From Cedecea neteri (GTDB lineage Bacteria > Pseudomonadota > Gammaproteobacteria > Enterobacterales > Enterobacteriaceae): DNA of 64,000 bases. The notes below the pieces were generated by a model that saw only the letters and a program-made list of their open reading frames with translations, did no database searches and was not told the origin of the DNA. A program made the translations under genes and the position numbers. This document shows positions 1-8,712 of this stretch, one piece after another (the stretch's first letter is position 1; the number at the start of each line of letters is the position of its first letter). Where the stretch lies: positions 2,728,001 through 2,792,000 of the forward strand of contig NZ_CP009458.1 in NCBI RefSeq assembly GCF_000758305.1, written 5' to 3'.

Positions 1-1815
1 GTTTGTCTGGTCGGCCGTAACGGCGCGGGCAAATCAACGCTGATGAAGATCCTCAACCGTGAGCTGCCGCTGGACGATGGCCGCATGGTTTATGAGCAGG
101 ATCTGATCGTCGCTCGCCTGCAGCAGGACCCGCCGCGTAACGTTGCGGGCACGGTGTATGACTTTGTTGCGGAAGGCGTGGAAGAGCAGGCGGAATACCT
201 GAAGGCCTACCACGACATCTCCCACAAAGTGATGAGCGATCCGAGCGAGAAGAACCTCAACGAGATGGCTCGCATTCAGGAAATCCTTGACCATCAGGGC
301 CTGTGGCAGCTCGACAGCCGCATTAATGAAGTGCTCGAGCAGCTTGGTCTGGAAGCGGATACCGAGCTGTCTGCGCTGTCCGGCGGTTGGCTGCGTAAAG
401 CGGCGCTTGGGCGTGCGCTGGTCAGCTCTCCGCGCGTATTGCTGCTGGACGAACCGACGAACCACCTCGATATCGAAACCATTGACTGGCTGGAAGGCTT
501 CCTGAAAGAGTTCCAGGGCAGCATTATCTTTATCTCCCACGACCGTTCGTTTATCCGCAATATGGCCACCCGCATTGTCGATCTCGATCGCGGCAAGCTG
601 GTCTCCTACCCTGGCGATTACGATCAGTATCTGCTGGCGAAAGAAGAAGCCCTGCGCGTGGAAGAGTTACAGAACGCCGAGTTTGATCGCAAGCTGGCCC
701 AGGAAGAAGTGTGGATCCGCCAGGGCATCAAAGCGCGCCGAACCCGTAACGAAGGGCGCGTTCGTGCCCTGAAAGCGATGCGCCGCGAGCGCGGTGAGCG
801 TCGTGAAGTGATGGGCAGTGCGAAGATGCAGGTGGAAGAAGCGAGTCGCTCGGGCAAAATTGTCTTCGAGATGGAAGACGTTAACTATCAGGTTGCCGGT
901 AAAACGCTGGTGCGTGATTTTTCCGCGCAGGTGCTGCGTGGCGATAAGATCGCGCTGGTAGGACCTAACGGCTGCGGCAAAACGACTCTGCTGAAGCTGA
1001 TGCTGAGCCAGCTTCAGGCCGACAGCGGCCGCGTACACTGCGGCACCAAGCTGGAAGTGGCCTACTTCGATCAGCACCGCGCCGAGCTGGATCCTGACCG
1101 TACCGTGATGGATAACCTGGCGGAAGGTAAGCAGGAAGTGATGGTGAACGGTAAGCCGCGCCATGTGTTGGGTTACCTGCAGGACTTCCTGTTCCATCCA
1201 AAACGCGCGATGACGCCGGTGCGTGCGCTTTCTGGTGGAGAGCGCAACCGCCTGCTGCTGGCGCGTTTGTTCTTAAAACCTAGCAACCTGCTGATCCTCG
1301 ATGAACCAACCAACGATCTGGACGTCGAAACCCTGGAGCTGCTGGAAGAGCTGATTGATGGTTACCAGGGCACCGTGATGCTGGTTAGCCACGATCGTCA
1401 GTTTGTCGATAATACCGTGACCGAATGCTGGATCTTCGAAGGACAGGGCAAAATTGGTCGCTATGTCGGTGGTTACCATGATGCAAAAGGGCAGCAGGGT
1501 TCCGCTCAGCCGCTGCGTCAGGCTGCTGCGACTAAATCCGAGAAGGTCGAATCGCAAAAAGCAGAACCTGTTAAACGTGCCAATAGCAAACTAAGCTATA
1601 ACCTGCAGCGCGAATTAGAGCAGTTGCCTCAACGGCTTGAGCAGCTTGAAGCTGATTTGGGCACGCTGCAGGCGAAGGTCGCTGACGCTGATTTCTTCAA
1701 CCAGCCGCACGATGTCACCCAAAAAGTCTTGGCGGAAATGGCCACGGCTGAACAGGCTCTGGAAGAAGCATTTGAACGCTGGGAGTACCTGGAAGCGCTG
1801 AAAAACGGCTCGTAA
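1..1815 (+). CDS. uup: ABC-F ATPase Uup (5' end outside window)
   Basis: Cytosolic ABC-F protein with two ABC domains and no membrane part; Uup acts on ribosomes and affects transposon excision and replication. The reading frame is open from base 1 and starts inside the first Walker A (GRNGAGKST). Next come the first signature (SGGW) and Walker B (LLLDEPTNHLD), then a second set: GPNGCGKT, LSGGERNR, LLILDEPTNDLD. The last ~60 residues form the coiled-coil C-terminal domain typical of Uup. About 604 codons are present against 635 in E. coli, so roughly 30 N-terminal residues lie outside the window. It is followed 16 bases later by pqiA, as in E. coli. Confidence 0.96.
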   Translation, partial: VCLVGRNGAGKSTLMKILNRELPLDDGRMVYEQDLIVARLQQDPPRNVAGTVYDFVAEGVEEQAEYLKAYHDISHKVMSDPSEKNLNEMARIQEILDHQGLWQLDSRINEVLEQLGLEADTELSALSGGWLRKAALGRALVSSPRVLLLDEPTNHLDIETIDWLEGFLKEFQGSIIFISHDRSFIRNMATRIVDLDRGKLVSYPGDYDQYLLAKEEALRVEELQNAEFDRKLAQEEVWIRQGIKARRTRNEGRVRALKAMRRERGERREVMGSAKMQVEEASRSGKIVFEMEDVNYQVAGKTLVRDFSAQVLRGDKIALVGPNGCGKTTLLKLMLSQLQADSGRVHCGTKLEVAYFDQHRAELDPDRTVMDNLAEGKQEVMVNGKPRHVLGYLQDFLFHPKRAMTPVRALSGGERNRLLLARLFLKPSNLLILDEPTNDLDVETLELLEELIDGYQGTVMLVSHDRQFVDNTVTECWIFEGQGKIGRYVGGYHDAKGQQGSAQPLRQAAATKSEKVESQKAEPVKRANSKLSYNLQRELEQLPQRLEQLEADLGTLQAKVADADFFNQPHDVTQKVLAEMATAEQALEEAFERWEYLEALKNGS

Positions 1816-1831
1816 TCTAAGGAGAGTTACG

Positions 1832-3100
1832 ATGTGTGCCACGCACCACCATCGCTCGCATATTCTGTGTCGACAATGTGATTTGCTGGTGGCGCTGCCC
1901 GCCCTGCAGGATGGCCACAAAGCCTCCTGCCCGCGCTGTGGCACTCCGTTGGTCACGCAGTGGTATTTGCCGCGCCAGCGGCCAACGGCTTACGCTTTAG
2001 CGGGGCTGTTTATGCTGCTGCTGGCTAACCTGTTTCCTTTCATCAATATGAAGGTGGCCGGGATCAGCAGCGAAGTCACGCTGATGCAAATTCCTGGCGT
2101 GATGTTTTCTGAGGATTACGCCAGCCTCGGCACCTTCTTTCTGCTCTTTGTCCAGGCCGTCCCGGCTTTTTGCCTGATAACCATCCTGTTGTTAGTCAAT
2201 CAGGCCAAATTGCCTTTTGGGCTTAAACGCTGGCTGGCGCGGGTGCTGTTCCAACTGAAGAGTTGGGGTATGGCGGAAATCTTTCTCGCCGGTGTATTGG
2301 TCAGCTTCGTGAAGCTGATGGCCTACGGGGACATTGGCGTGGGCAGCAGCTTTATTCCCTGGTGCCTGTTTTGCATTTTGCAGCTTCGCGCTTTCCAGTG
2401 CGTGGATCGGCGCTGGCTTTGGGATGACATTGCACCTATGCCGCCGGTACATCAGCCGCTAAAAGTCGGCGTGTCGGGCATGAAACAGGGGCTGCGCTCA
2501 TGCTCTTGCTGCACGGCAATCGTTGAGGCGGATACGCTTGCTTGCCCACGTTGCGGAACACACGGTCACGTTCGCCGCAGGCACAGCCTGCAGTGGACGC
2601 TGGCGCTGCTGATCACCTCTATTATGCTTTATCTGCCGGCCAATATTTTGCCGATCATGATTACCGAAATGCTGGGGAATAAATATCCCTCTACAATTTT
2701 GGCTGGGGTGATCCTGCTGTGGAGCGAAGGATCTTATCCGGTGGCGATGGTAATTTTTATCGCCAGTATTATGGTGCCCACGCTAAAAATGATTGCTATC
2801 GCCTGGCTGTGCTGGGATGCAAAAGGGCACGGCAGGCGCGATAGTGAGCGAATGCACCTGATTTATGAAGTTGTTGAATTTGTTGGCCGCTGGTCGATGA
2901 TCGACGTGTTTGTGATTGCCGTTCTCTCCGCGCTGGTGCGCATGGGCGGGCTGATGAATATCTACCCGGCTATGGGGGCGTTAATGTTTGCGTGTGTGGT
3001 GATTTTGACGATGTTTGCTGCGATGACCTTTGACCCTCGTTTGTCCTGGGATCGCGCTGACGATGTAACTGATGAGGAGTCTTCCGAACATGGAAAATAA
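1832..3100 (+). CDS. pqiA: Intermembrane transport protein PqiA
   Basis: Polytopic inner-membrane partner of the PqiB MCE protein in the PqiABC system, which is thought to move lipids between inner and outer membranes; in E. coli the operon is SoxRS-inducible by paraquat. The protein has two repeated halves. Each opens with a zinc-ribbon-like pair of CxxC motifs (CRQC/CPRC near residues 12-36; CSCC/CPRC near 224-242), followed by about four hydrophobic segments. The 422 residues match the family. An AAGGAG site precedes the ATG. The 3' end overlaps pqiB by 11 bases, which suggests coupled translation. Confidence 0.96.
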   Translation: MCATHHHRSHILCRQCDLLVALPALQDGHKASCPRCGTPLVTQWYLPRQRPTAYALAGLFMLLLANLFPFINMKVAGISSEVTLMQIPGVMFSEDYASLGTFFLLFVQAVPAFCLITILLLVNQAKLPFGLKRWLARVLFQLKSWGMAEIFLAGVLVSFVKLMAYGDIGVGSSFIPWCLFCILQLRAFQCVDRRWLWDDIAPMPPVHQPLKVGVSGMKQGLRSCSCCTAIVEADTLACPRCGTHGHVRRRHSLQWTLALLITSIMLYLPANILPIMITEMLGNKYPSTILAGVILLWSEGSYPVAMVIFIASIMVPTLKMIAIAWLCWDAKGHGRRDSERMHLIYEVVEFVGRWSMIDVFVIAVLSALVRMGGLMNIYPAMGALMFACVVILTMFAAMTFDPRLSWDRADDVTDEESSEHGK

Positions 3101-4730
3101 GCACGGCGAGGCGAAAGTGCAGAAGGTAAAAAATTGGTCGCCGGTTTGGATCTTTCCCATCGTAACGGCGCTGATTGGCGCCTGGATCCTGTTTTATCAC
3201 TACAGCCATCAGGGGCCGGAAGTGACCCTGATCACCGCCAACGCCGAAGGAATTGAGGGCGGTAAAACCACCATCAAAAGCCGTAGCGTAGATGTCGGGA
3301 TCGTGGAGAGTGCACAGCTAACGGACGATCTACACCATGTAGAAATTAAGGCGCGGCTAAATTCCGGGATGGAGAAGCTGCTGCACAAAGATTCCGTGTT
3401 CTGGGTGGTTAAACCGCAGGTGGGTCGTGAAGGGATCTCCGGGCTCGGCACACTGCTGTCCGGTGCCTATATTGAGCTGCAGCCGGGGACCAAAGGCGAG
3501 CAGCCGGAAAATTATGCTTTGCTGGATGCTCCGCCGCTGGCACCACCTGATGCTAAAGGCATTCGTATTACGCTCGACAGTAAAAAAGCGGGCCAGCTTA
3601 CCCCCGGGGACCCGGTGCTGTTCCGCGGCTATCGCGTAGGCTCGGTGGAAACCAGCACCTTCGATACCAATAAGCGAGCGATTAGCTACCAGCTGTTTAT
3701 TGCGGCACCCAACGACAGGCTGATTACCAGCAACGTTCGTTTCTGGAAAGACAGCGGCATCGCCGTGGATATGTCCGCCCAGGGGATGCGCGTGGAGATG
3801 GGGTCTTTGACCACGCTGTTTAGCGGGGGCGTCAGCTTCGACGTGCCTGAAGGCTGGGAGTGGGGCAAGCCGGTTGAAACGGGCGCTGACTTCCAGCTGT
3901 TCGACGATCAGAAAAGCATTCAGGATTCGCTGTATACCAACCATATCGATTACCTGATGTTCTTCAAAGATTCGGTGCGTGGCCTGCAGCCGGGTGCGCC
4001 GGTGGAATTCCGCGGTATTCGCCTGGGGACGGTGGCACAGGTTCCGTTCTTCAACGAAAAAATGCGCCAAAGCCTGAATGACGATTTCCGCATTCCGGTG
4101 CTGATCCGCATTGAGCCAGAACGCCTGAAAAATATGCTCGAAGATGGCGCGGATATTTCGACCAATCTGCAGGTACTGATCAAGCGCGGGCTGCGTGCCT
4201 CGATGAAAACCGGGAGCCTGGTGACCGGGGCGCTGTTTATCGATCTCGATTTCTATCCGAAAGAGAAAGCGCTGGGCGATCTGCCTCAAATCGCGGGCTA
4301 CCCGCTTATTCCAACGGTGAGCGGCGGCCTGGCGCAAATTCAGCAAAAACTGCTGGAGACGCTGGATAAAATCAACAATCTGCCGATTAACCCGATGCTG
4401 GAGCAGGCCACGAATACGCTGGCTGAAAGCCAGAAAACGATGCGCCACCTGCAGCAGACGCTGGACAATCTGAACAAGATTACCTCCAGTCAGTCGATGC
4501 AGCAGCTACCGGAAGATATGCAGAAAACGCTTCGCGAGCTGAACCGCAGTATGCAGGGCTTCCAGCCGGGCTCCGCGGCCTATAACAAGATGGTGGCGGA
4601 TATGCAGCGTCTTGATCAGGTGCTGCGCGAGCTGCAGCCGGTATTGCGTACGCTGAACGACAAGAGCAACTCGCTGATATTTGAAGCGAAGGATAAAAAG
4701 GATCCGCAGCCGAAGAGGGCACAACCATGA
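3090..4730 (+). CDS. pqiB: MCE-family lipid transport protein PqiB
   Basis: Periplasmic MCE protein anchored by one N-terminal membrane helix (about residues 15-37). In E. coli PqiB hexamers stack three MCE rings and a long coiled-coil needle into a channel spanning the periplasm. Three MCE repeats can be followed (about residues 40-150, 155-265 and 280-390), then the helical needle (about 400-530). I place the start at the ATG at 3090, not the in-frame ATG at 3072: it follows a GAGGAG site, lies inside the pqiA end, and gives the E. coli-like N-terminus (MENKHGEAKVQK against MESNNGEAKIQK). It overlaps pqiC by 4 bases (ATGA). Confidence 0.96.
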   Translation: MENKHGEAKVQKVKNWSPVWIFPIVTALIGAWILFYHYSHQGPEVTLITANAEGIEGGKTTIKSRSVDVGIVESAQLTDDLHHVEIKARLNSGMEKLLHKDSVFWVVKPQVGREGISGLGTLLSGAYIELQPGTKGEQPENYALLDAPPLAPPDAKGIRITLDSKKAGQLTPGDPVLFRGYRVGSVETSTFDTNKRAISYQLFIAAPNDRLITSNVRFWKDSGIAVDMSAQGMRVEMGSLTTLFSGGVSFDVPEGWEWGKPVETGADFQLFDDQKSIQDSLYTNHIDYLMFFKDSVRGLQPGAPVEFRGIRLGTVAQVPFFNEKMRQSLNDDFRIPVLIRIEPERLKNMLEDGADISTNLQVLIKRGLRASMKTGSLVTGALFIDLDFYPKEKALGDLPQIAGYPLIPTVSGGLAQIQQKLLETLDKINNLPINPMLEQATNTLAESQKTMRHLQQTLDNLNKITSSQSMQQLPEDMQKTLRELNRSMQGFQPGSAAYNKMVADMQRLDQVLRELQPVLRTLNDKSNSLIFEAKDKKDPQPKRAQP

Positions 4731-5293
4731 AAAAGTGGCTCACGCTAGCCGCCGTCTTAGCGCTTTCCGCCTGTAGTGGGAGCGATAATGGCAAAACGTA
4801 CTACCAGCTGCCGCAAACTTCACAGCCTGCTATGCAGGCCGTGAGCCAGCCTGGAAGCCACTTACTGTGGGTCGATCAGGTCACCGTGCCTGATTTCCTC
4901 GCCGGCACAGGGGTGGTTTACCAGACAACCGATGTGCAGTATGTCATCGCCACCAGCAACCTTTGGGCCAGCCCGCTTGACCAGCAGCTGCGTAATGCGT
5001 TGGTCAGTAATCTCAGCAGCGCATTGCCAGGCTGGGTGGTTGCCTCCCAGCCGCTAGGCCACGATCAGGATGCGCTCAGCGTGAATGTGACCGGCTTCCA
5101 CGGCCGCTACGATGGCAAGGTTATCGTCAGCGGAGAGTGGCTGCTGAAGCGCCAGGGCGAGATCATTAAGCGCCCGTTCCATATCGAACTGAAGCAACAG
5201 GATGACGGCTACGATTCCACGGTGAAAACCCTGGCTCAGGGCTGGCAGCAGGAAGCGAAGAGTATTGCTTCGGCGCTCACACGCCTTAATTGA
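4727..5293 (+). CDS. pqiC: Outer-membrane lipoprotein PqiC (YmbA)
   Basis: Third component of the Pqi system, a lipoprotein of the ABC-transport-auxiliary (DUF330) family expected at the inner face of the outer membrane, where it receives the PqiB tunnel. The N-terminus is a lipoprotein signal peptide (MKKWLTLAAVLALSAC) with lipobox LSAC and acylated Cys16. The length of 188 residues is normal. The start overlaps the pqiB stop (ATGA), and the operon ends at the terminator at 5314-5357. Confidence 0.95.
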   Translation: MKKWLTLAAVLALSACSGSDNGKTYYQLPQTSQPAMQAVSQPGSHLLWVDQVTVPDFLAGTGVVYQTTDVQYVIATSNLWASPLDQQLRNALVSNLSSALPGWVVASQPLGHDQDALSVNVTGFHGRYDGKVIVSGEWLLKRQGEIIKRPFHIELKQQDDGYDSTVKTLAQGWQQEAKSIASALTRLN

Positions 5294-5313
5294 TAGGTAA
5301 AATGATTTGTACA

Positions 5314-5357
5314 AAAAAGCTGCGATTTTCACCTTCGGGTGGTCGCAGCTTTTCTTT
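5314..5357 (+). terminator. Rho-independent terminator after pqiC
   Basis: Stem AAAAGCTGCGA paired with TCGCAGCTTTT (about 5315-5325 with 5343-5353), followed by a T-rich run (CTTTTTT). It closes the uup-pqiABC transcription unit. Confidence 0.85.
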
Positions 5358-5552
5358 TTTGCTGAACCGGTTAGCGGCAGGCGCGCCACAGTTTTTGTCG
5401 AAAAGATAACCAGAATATCGCGGAAATATGACATTGGCGTGAATTTTGCGCATTGACGGTCGCGGAATTTCGCGTTATTGCTTATCCGTGGTTGCACATT
5501 TTGTAATCACTGTTTTCTTTTCCACCAGACAATGTAATGAGGGAAACGAGGC

Positions 5553-5720
5553 ATGAAGAGACAAAAACGAGATCGCCTGGAACGGGCACATCAACGTGGT
5601 TATCAGGCAGGTATCGCCGGACGCTCAAAAGAGATTTGTCCATATCAGACTCTGAATCAGAGGTCCTACTGGATGGGAGGCTGGCGAGAAGCCATGGAAG
5701 ACAGGGCGGTTACTGCGTAA
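5553..5720 (+). CDS. rmf: Ribosome modulation factor Rmf
   Basis: Small basic protein that dimerises 70S ribosomes into inactive 100S particles in stationary phase. The 55-codon frame begins MKRQKRDRLERAHQRGYQAG and differs from E. coli Rmf at only a few positions. The ATG follows a GGGAAACGAGG Shine-Dalgarno region. The position directly after pqiC is conserved. The frame is short enough to be missed by simple ORF calling, where a longer out-of-frame ORF starting at 5537 hides it. Confidence 0.97.
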   Translation: MKRQKRDRLERAHQRGYQAGIAGRSKEICPYQTLNQRSYWMGGWREAMEDRAVTA

Positions 5721-5740
5721 TCACTGTCTCTTTAGAAAAA

Positions 5741-5772
5741 GAAACCTCCGCCTCGCGGAGGTTTCGCCTTTT
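5741..5772. terminator. Bidirectional terminator between rmf and the ABC operon
   Basis: GAAACCTCCG/CGGAGGTTTC stem (5741-5750 with 5756-5765). Rightward it is followed by GCCTTTT. Read leftward it is followed by TTTCTTTTTC, so it can end both rmf and the opposing afuC-like gene. Confidence 0.85.
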
Positions 5773-5791
5773 ATAACCTTTGCAAAATCAA

Positions 5792-6862
5792 TCAGGGCTT
5801 AGGGAAAATCCAGACGTGTTGTTCGGGCAACTGGAGATGATGCGGTTGAGCATCACGCATATCATTGCCATAGGCGCGGATCACGAAATCATCTCCAGAG
5901 GTTCGGAAGAGGTATTCCCAGCGGTCGCCCAGGTACATGCTGGTCAACAGCGGTAGCGTCATGCCGTTTTCCCCCGGCAGATCGGCAATTCTTACGCGTT
6001 CAACGCGGATCACCGCCGTCCCTTCCTGCCCGGCCACTACGCCAGCTCCAGCTTTGCCCCAGAGCGCCCAGCCGCTGCCCTCAATGCGTGCTTTACCGTC
6101 ACGAACCTCAGTCACTTTACCGTTCAGGCGGTTATTACTGCCCATAAACTCGGCGGTGAACAGCGTTTGCGGTGAGCCATACATCTCCTGTGGTGTGCCC
6201 TGTTGCTCGATTTTGCCGTTATTCAGCAGCAGGATACGGTCGGAAATGGCCATCGCTTCGTTCTGATCGTGGGTGACCATTAATGCCGACAGCCCTAGCT
6301 TGATAATCAGTTCTCTCAGGAAGACGCGTGCTTCTTCGCGCAGCTTCGCATCCAGGTTGGAAAGCGGTTCATCCAGCAAAATCACCGGCGGGTTATATAC
6401 CAGCGCCCGGCCAATCGCGACGCGCTGCTGCTGCCCGCCGGATAGCTGATAAGGGTGGCGCTGGCCGAGGTGCCCAAGCCCCAGTTGATCCAAAACAGCC
6501 TGTACGCGCTGGTTGATTTCCGCCGCCGCGACTTTACGCAGCTTAAGTGGGTAAGCGACGTTTTCAAAGACGGTTTTATGCGGCCACAGGGCATAAGACT
6601 GGAAGACGAGGCCAAGATTACGTTCTTCAGCCGGGATCTCTTTGCGGGATGCGCCGTCGTACACGTTGCTTTTGCCGATAACAATGGTGCCCTGGGTAGG
6701 TTTTTCCAGGCCGGCGACCGCGCGCAGCAGCGTCGTTTTGCCGCTGCCGGAAGGGCCAAGCAGAGACACGACTTCGCCGCGTTTCAGATCCATGGAAACG
6801 CCTTTCAGCACGGGGTTGTCGCCGTAGGTTAAGTGCAAGTTCTCGACCGATAACTCAATCAT
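5792..6862 (-). CDS. ABC importer ATPase, AfuC/FbpC type
   Basis: Nucleotide-binding subunit of an importer of the Fbp/Afu (ferric iron or sugar-phosphate) class. Walker A is GPSGSGKT near residue 37, the Q-loop is in VFQSYALWPH, the signature is LSGGQQQR, Walker B is VILLDEPLSNLD, and the switch His is in MVTHDQ. A C-terminal TOBE-like regulatory domain follows from about residue 240. The 356 residues are typical. Its start overlaps the permease stop by 8 bases, and it is the last gene of a three-gene leftward operon. E. coli K-12 lacks this operon between rmf and fabA. Confidence 0.85.
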   Translation of the reverse strand: MIELSVENLHLTYGDNPVLKGVSMDLKRGEVVSLLGPSGSGKTTLLRAVAGLEKPTQGTIVIGKSNVYDGASRKEIPAEERNLGLVFQSYALWPHKTVFENVAYPLKLRKVAAAEINQRVQAVLDQLGLGHLGQRHPYQLSGGQQQRVAIGRALVYNPPVILLDEPLSNLDAKLREEARVFLRELIIKLGLSALMVTHDQNEAMAISDRILLLNNGKIEQQGTPQEMYGSPQTLFTAEFMGSNNRLNGKVTEVRDGKARIEGSGWALWGKAGAGVVAGQEGTAVIRVERVRIADLPGENGMTLPLLTSMYLGDRWEYLFRTSGDDFVIRAYGNDMRDAQPHHLQLPEQHVWIFPKP

Positions 6863-8624
6863 GTAATTTCACTCCAAAACGAAGGGCAATGCCGAGCCCT
6901 AACACCACGAACAGAATATTAATAAAGGAAAGTGCGGCGACAATATCGATGGCGCCTGCGGCCCACAGCGAAACCAGCATGGAGCCGATGGTTTCCGTAC
7001 CGGGAGAAAGCAGGTAGACGCCGGTGGAATATTCGCGCTCAAAGATCAGGAACATCAGCAGCCAGGAACCAATCAGACCGTAGCGTGACAGCGGGATGGT
7101 GACGTGGCGGGTAATCTGTCCGCGACTTGCTCCGGTGCTGCGAGCGGCTTCTTCCAGCTCTGGCCCAACCTGCAGCAGGGTAGACGAGATAAGACGCAGA
7201 CCATAGGCCATCCACACGACGGTATAGGCCAGCCAGACGCTGAATATCGTGCTGCGCAGCGAGCGTAGCCAGACGATAAGGTTATCCCGCAGCCACTGGG
7301 ACCAAGGCATACCGGAAAGCCAGCCGGACTTCAGCGCGTTATCCAGCCACATAGGCAGGAATAAAAACACCCACAGGAAGGCCAGACCGGCCAGCAGGCC
7401 AGGCACAGCACGAGGCACCAGAACGCTGTAGTCAAGGAAGCGGGTTACGTTGTCTGGTTTTCTGTGCATAGCGATGCCGATAAACAGGTAGCAAACCACG
7501 GCCAGCGCCCCGCCGATGACGCCAATCGCCATTGAGTTGACGATGGCCCGCAGCAAGTTGGGCTGTTCCCAGATAGTGCGGAAGGTATTGAGCGACAGTT
7601 CATCCCACAGTGAAACGCCTACGCCCCAGTTGGAAATAAAGGATCGCAGGATAACGCCAATCAGCGGTACGCCGATGGTGACGGTCAGCCAGAATGCCAC
7701 GACTGCCCCTGCGACCCAGCGCCATTTCCCCAGCGGCAAGGCTCGCGCCTGAGAGGCTTTGCCTTTGACGGTAACAAAGCGGTTTGCCGTGCGCATCAGT
7801 CGGCGCTGCAGCATGACCAACGGGATAGTGATACAAATCAGCACGACGGCGACGGCAGCCATCAGATGATAGGACGGCGTGCCGAGCTTATTGGTGAGTT
7901 TGTAGAGGTATGTCGCCAGCACCATGTTGCCTTCCGGGTCACCCAGTACGAGCATCAGGCCGAACACTTCCAGCCCGAGGAAGAACAGCAACACGGTGGC
8001 ATAAAGCATTGCCGGGCGCACCATCGGCAGGCTGACGGCGGTCATCACCTGAAGCGGCGTTGCGCCTGCAGTTCGAGCCGCTTCCTCTACATCGGAACCT
8101 ACGCTGCGCAGGGCCGAGGATATGTAGAGATAGGCGTGGGGAACATGTGTCAGGCCTGCGATCACCACGATGCTCGACATATCGTAGATATTCCACGGCA
8201 CGAAGCCAAGCAGCGACTGCGCCCACAGGGAGAAGAAGCCCACCGGGCCTGCGGCCACCACGTAGCCGAATCCCAACACCATCGGTGAAACAAAGATAGG
8301 CACCAGAATAAGCGGCTCAATGATGCGCCTGCCCGGCAGGTCAGTACGCACCATCAGGAAAGCCAGAATGCCGCCCAGCGGGATGGCAATCACCACCAGG
8401 CCAAAGGCCAGAATAAAACCGCTCTTCAGTGCCAGGTAAAAATCGGAGTCGGTAAAGATAAATTCAAAAGATTCGAGGCTCCACTCCTTCGACGGGGAAA
8501 AGAAGGGGGCCGAGAGAAAACTCTGTATAACGATAAACGACAGCGGAATATAGATAACCAGCGCAGTTATCAGCACCACAATGCCGCGCGGCAGGCTCTG
8601 CCACTTTCTGCGTAATGCATCCAT
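6855..8624 (-). CDS. ABC importer permease, fused double-domain AfuB/FbpB type
   Basis: Inner-membrane permease of 589 residues made of two fused BPD-type transport domains, as in FbpB, AfuB and SfuB. Each half has about six hydrophobic segments. Coupling-loop (EAA-like) motifs are visible as EEAARTAGATPLQVM in the first half and EEAARSTGASRGQIT in the second. It lies between the binding-protein gene (88 bases upstream, with a hairpin in the gap) and the ATPase gene (8-base overlap). The class is clear; the substrate is not settled by the sequence. Confidence 0.85.
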   Translation of the reverse strand: MDALRRKWQSLPRGIVVLITALVIYIPLSFIVIQSFLSAPFFSPSKEWSLESFEFIFTDSDFYLALKSGFILAFGLVVIAIPLGGILAFLMVRTDLPGRRIIEPLILVPIFVSPMVLGFGYVVAAGPVGFFSLWAQSLLGFVPWNIYDMSSIVVIAGLTHVPHAYLYISSALRSVGSDVEEAARTAGATPLQVMTAVSLPMVRPAMLYATVLLFFLGLEVFGLMLVLGDPEGNMVLATYLYKLTNKLGTPSYHLMAAVAVVLICITIPLVMLQRRLMRTANRFVTVKGKASQARALPLGKWRWVAGAVVAFWLTVTIGVPLIGVILRSFISNWGVGVSLWDELSLNTFRTIWEQPNLLRAIVNSMAIGVIGGALAVVCYLFIGIAMHRKPDNVTRFLDYSVLVPRAVPGLLAGLAFLWVFLFLPMWLDNALKSGWLSGMPWSQWLRDNLIVWLRSLRSTIFSVWLAYTVVWMAYGLRLISSTLLQVGPELEEAARSTGASRGQITRHVTIPLSRYGLIGSWLLMFLIFEREYSTGVYLLSPGTETIGSMLVSLWAAGAIDIVAALSFINILFVVLGLGIALRFGVKLHD

Positions 8625-8678
8625 GTAACGATCCCTCAGGTCAGTTAGCCTGAATAGCCTAATGTGTTCGGATTAAGC

Positions 8679-8703
8679 GAGGCGCAGCCGGACGGTGCGC
8701 CTC
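8679..8703 (-). other. Intercistronic hairpin between binding protein and permease
   Basis: A perfect 8-bp stem, GAGGCGCA with TGCGCCTC, around a 9-base loop and without a U tract. Hairpins here in ABC operons often protect the mRNA of the highly expressed binding-protein gene. That role is inference. Confidence 0.55.
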
Positions 8704-8712
8704 ATCAAAGGA

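Noticed and set aside
3357..4448. Leftward 363-codon open frame opposite pqiB
   Set aside because: It lies wholly inside pqiB, has a composition typical of antisense reading of a GC-biased gene, and has no start site or family likeness.
5054..5497. 147-codon leftward frame opposite pqiC and its terminator
   Set aside because: It crosses a clear terminator and covers pqiC antisense.
5537..5776. 79-codon frame over rmf
   Set aside because: It reads rmf in the wrong frame; the 55-codon frame at 5553 is near-identical to E. coli Rmf.
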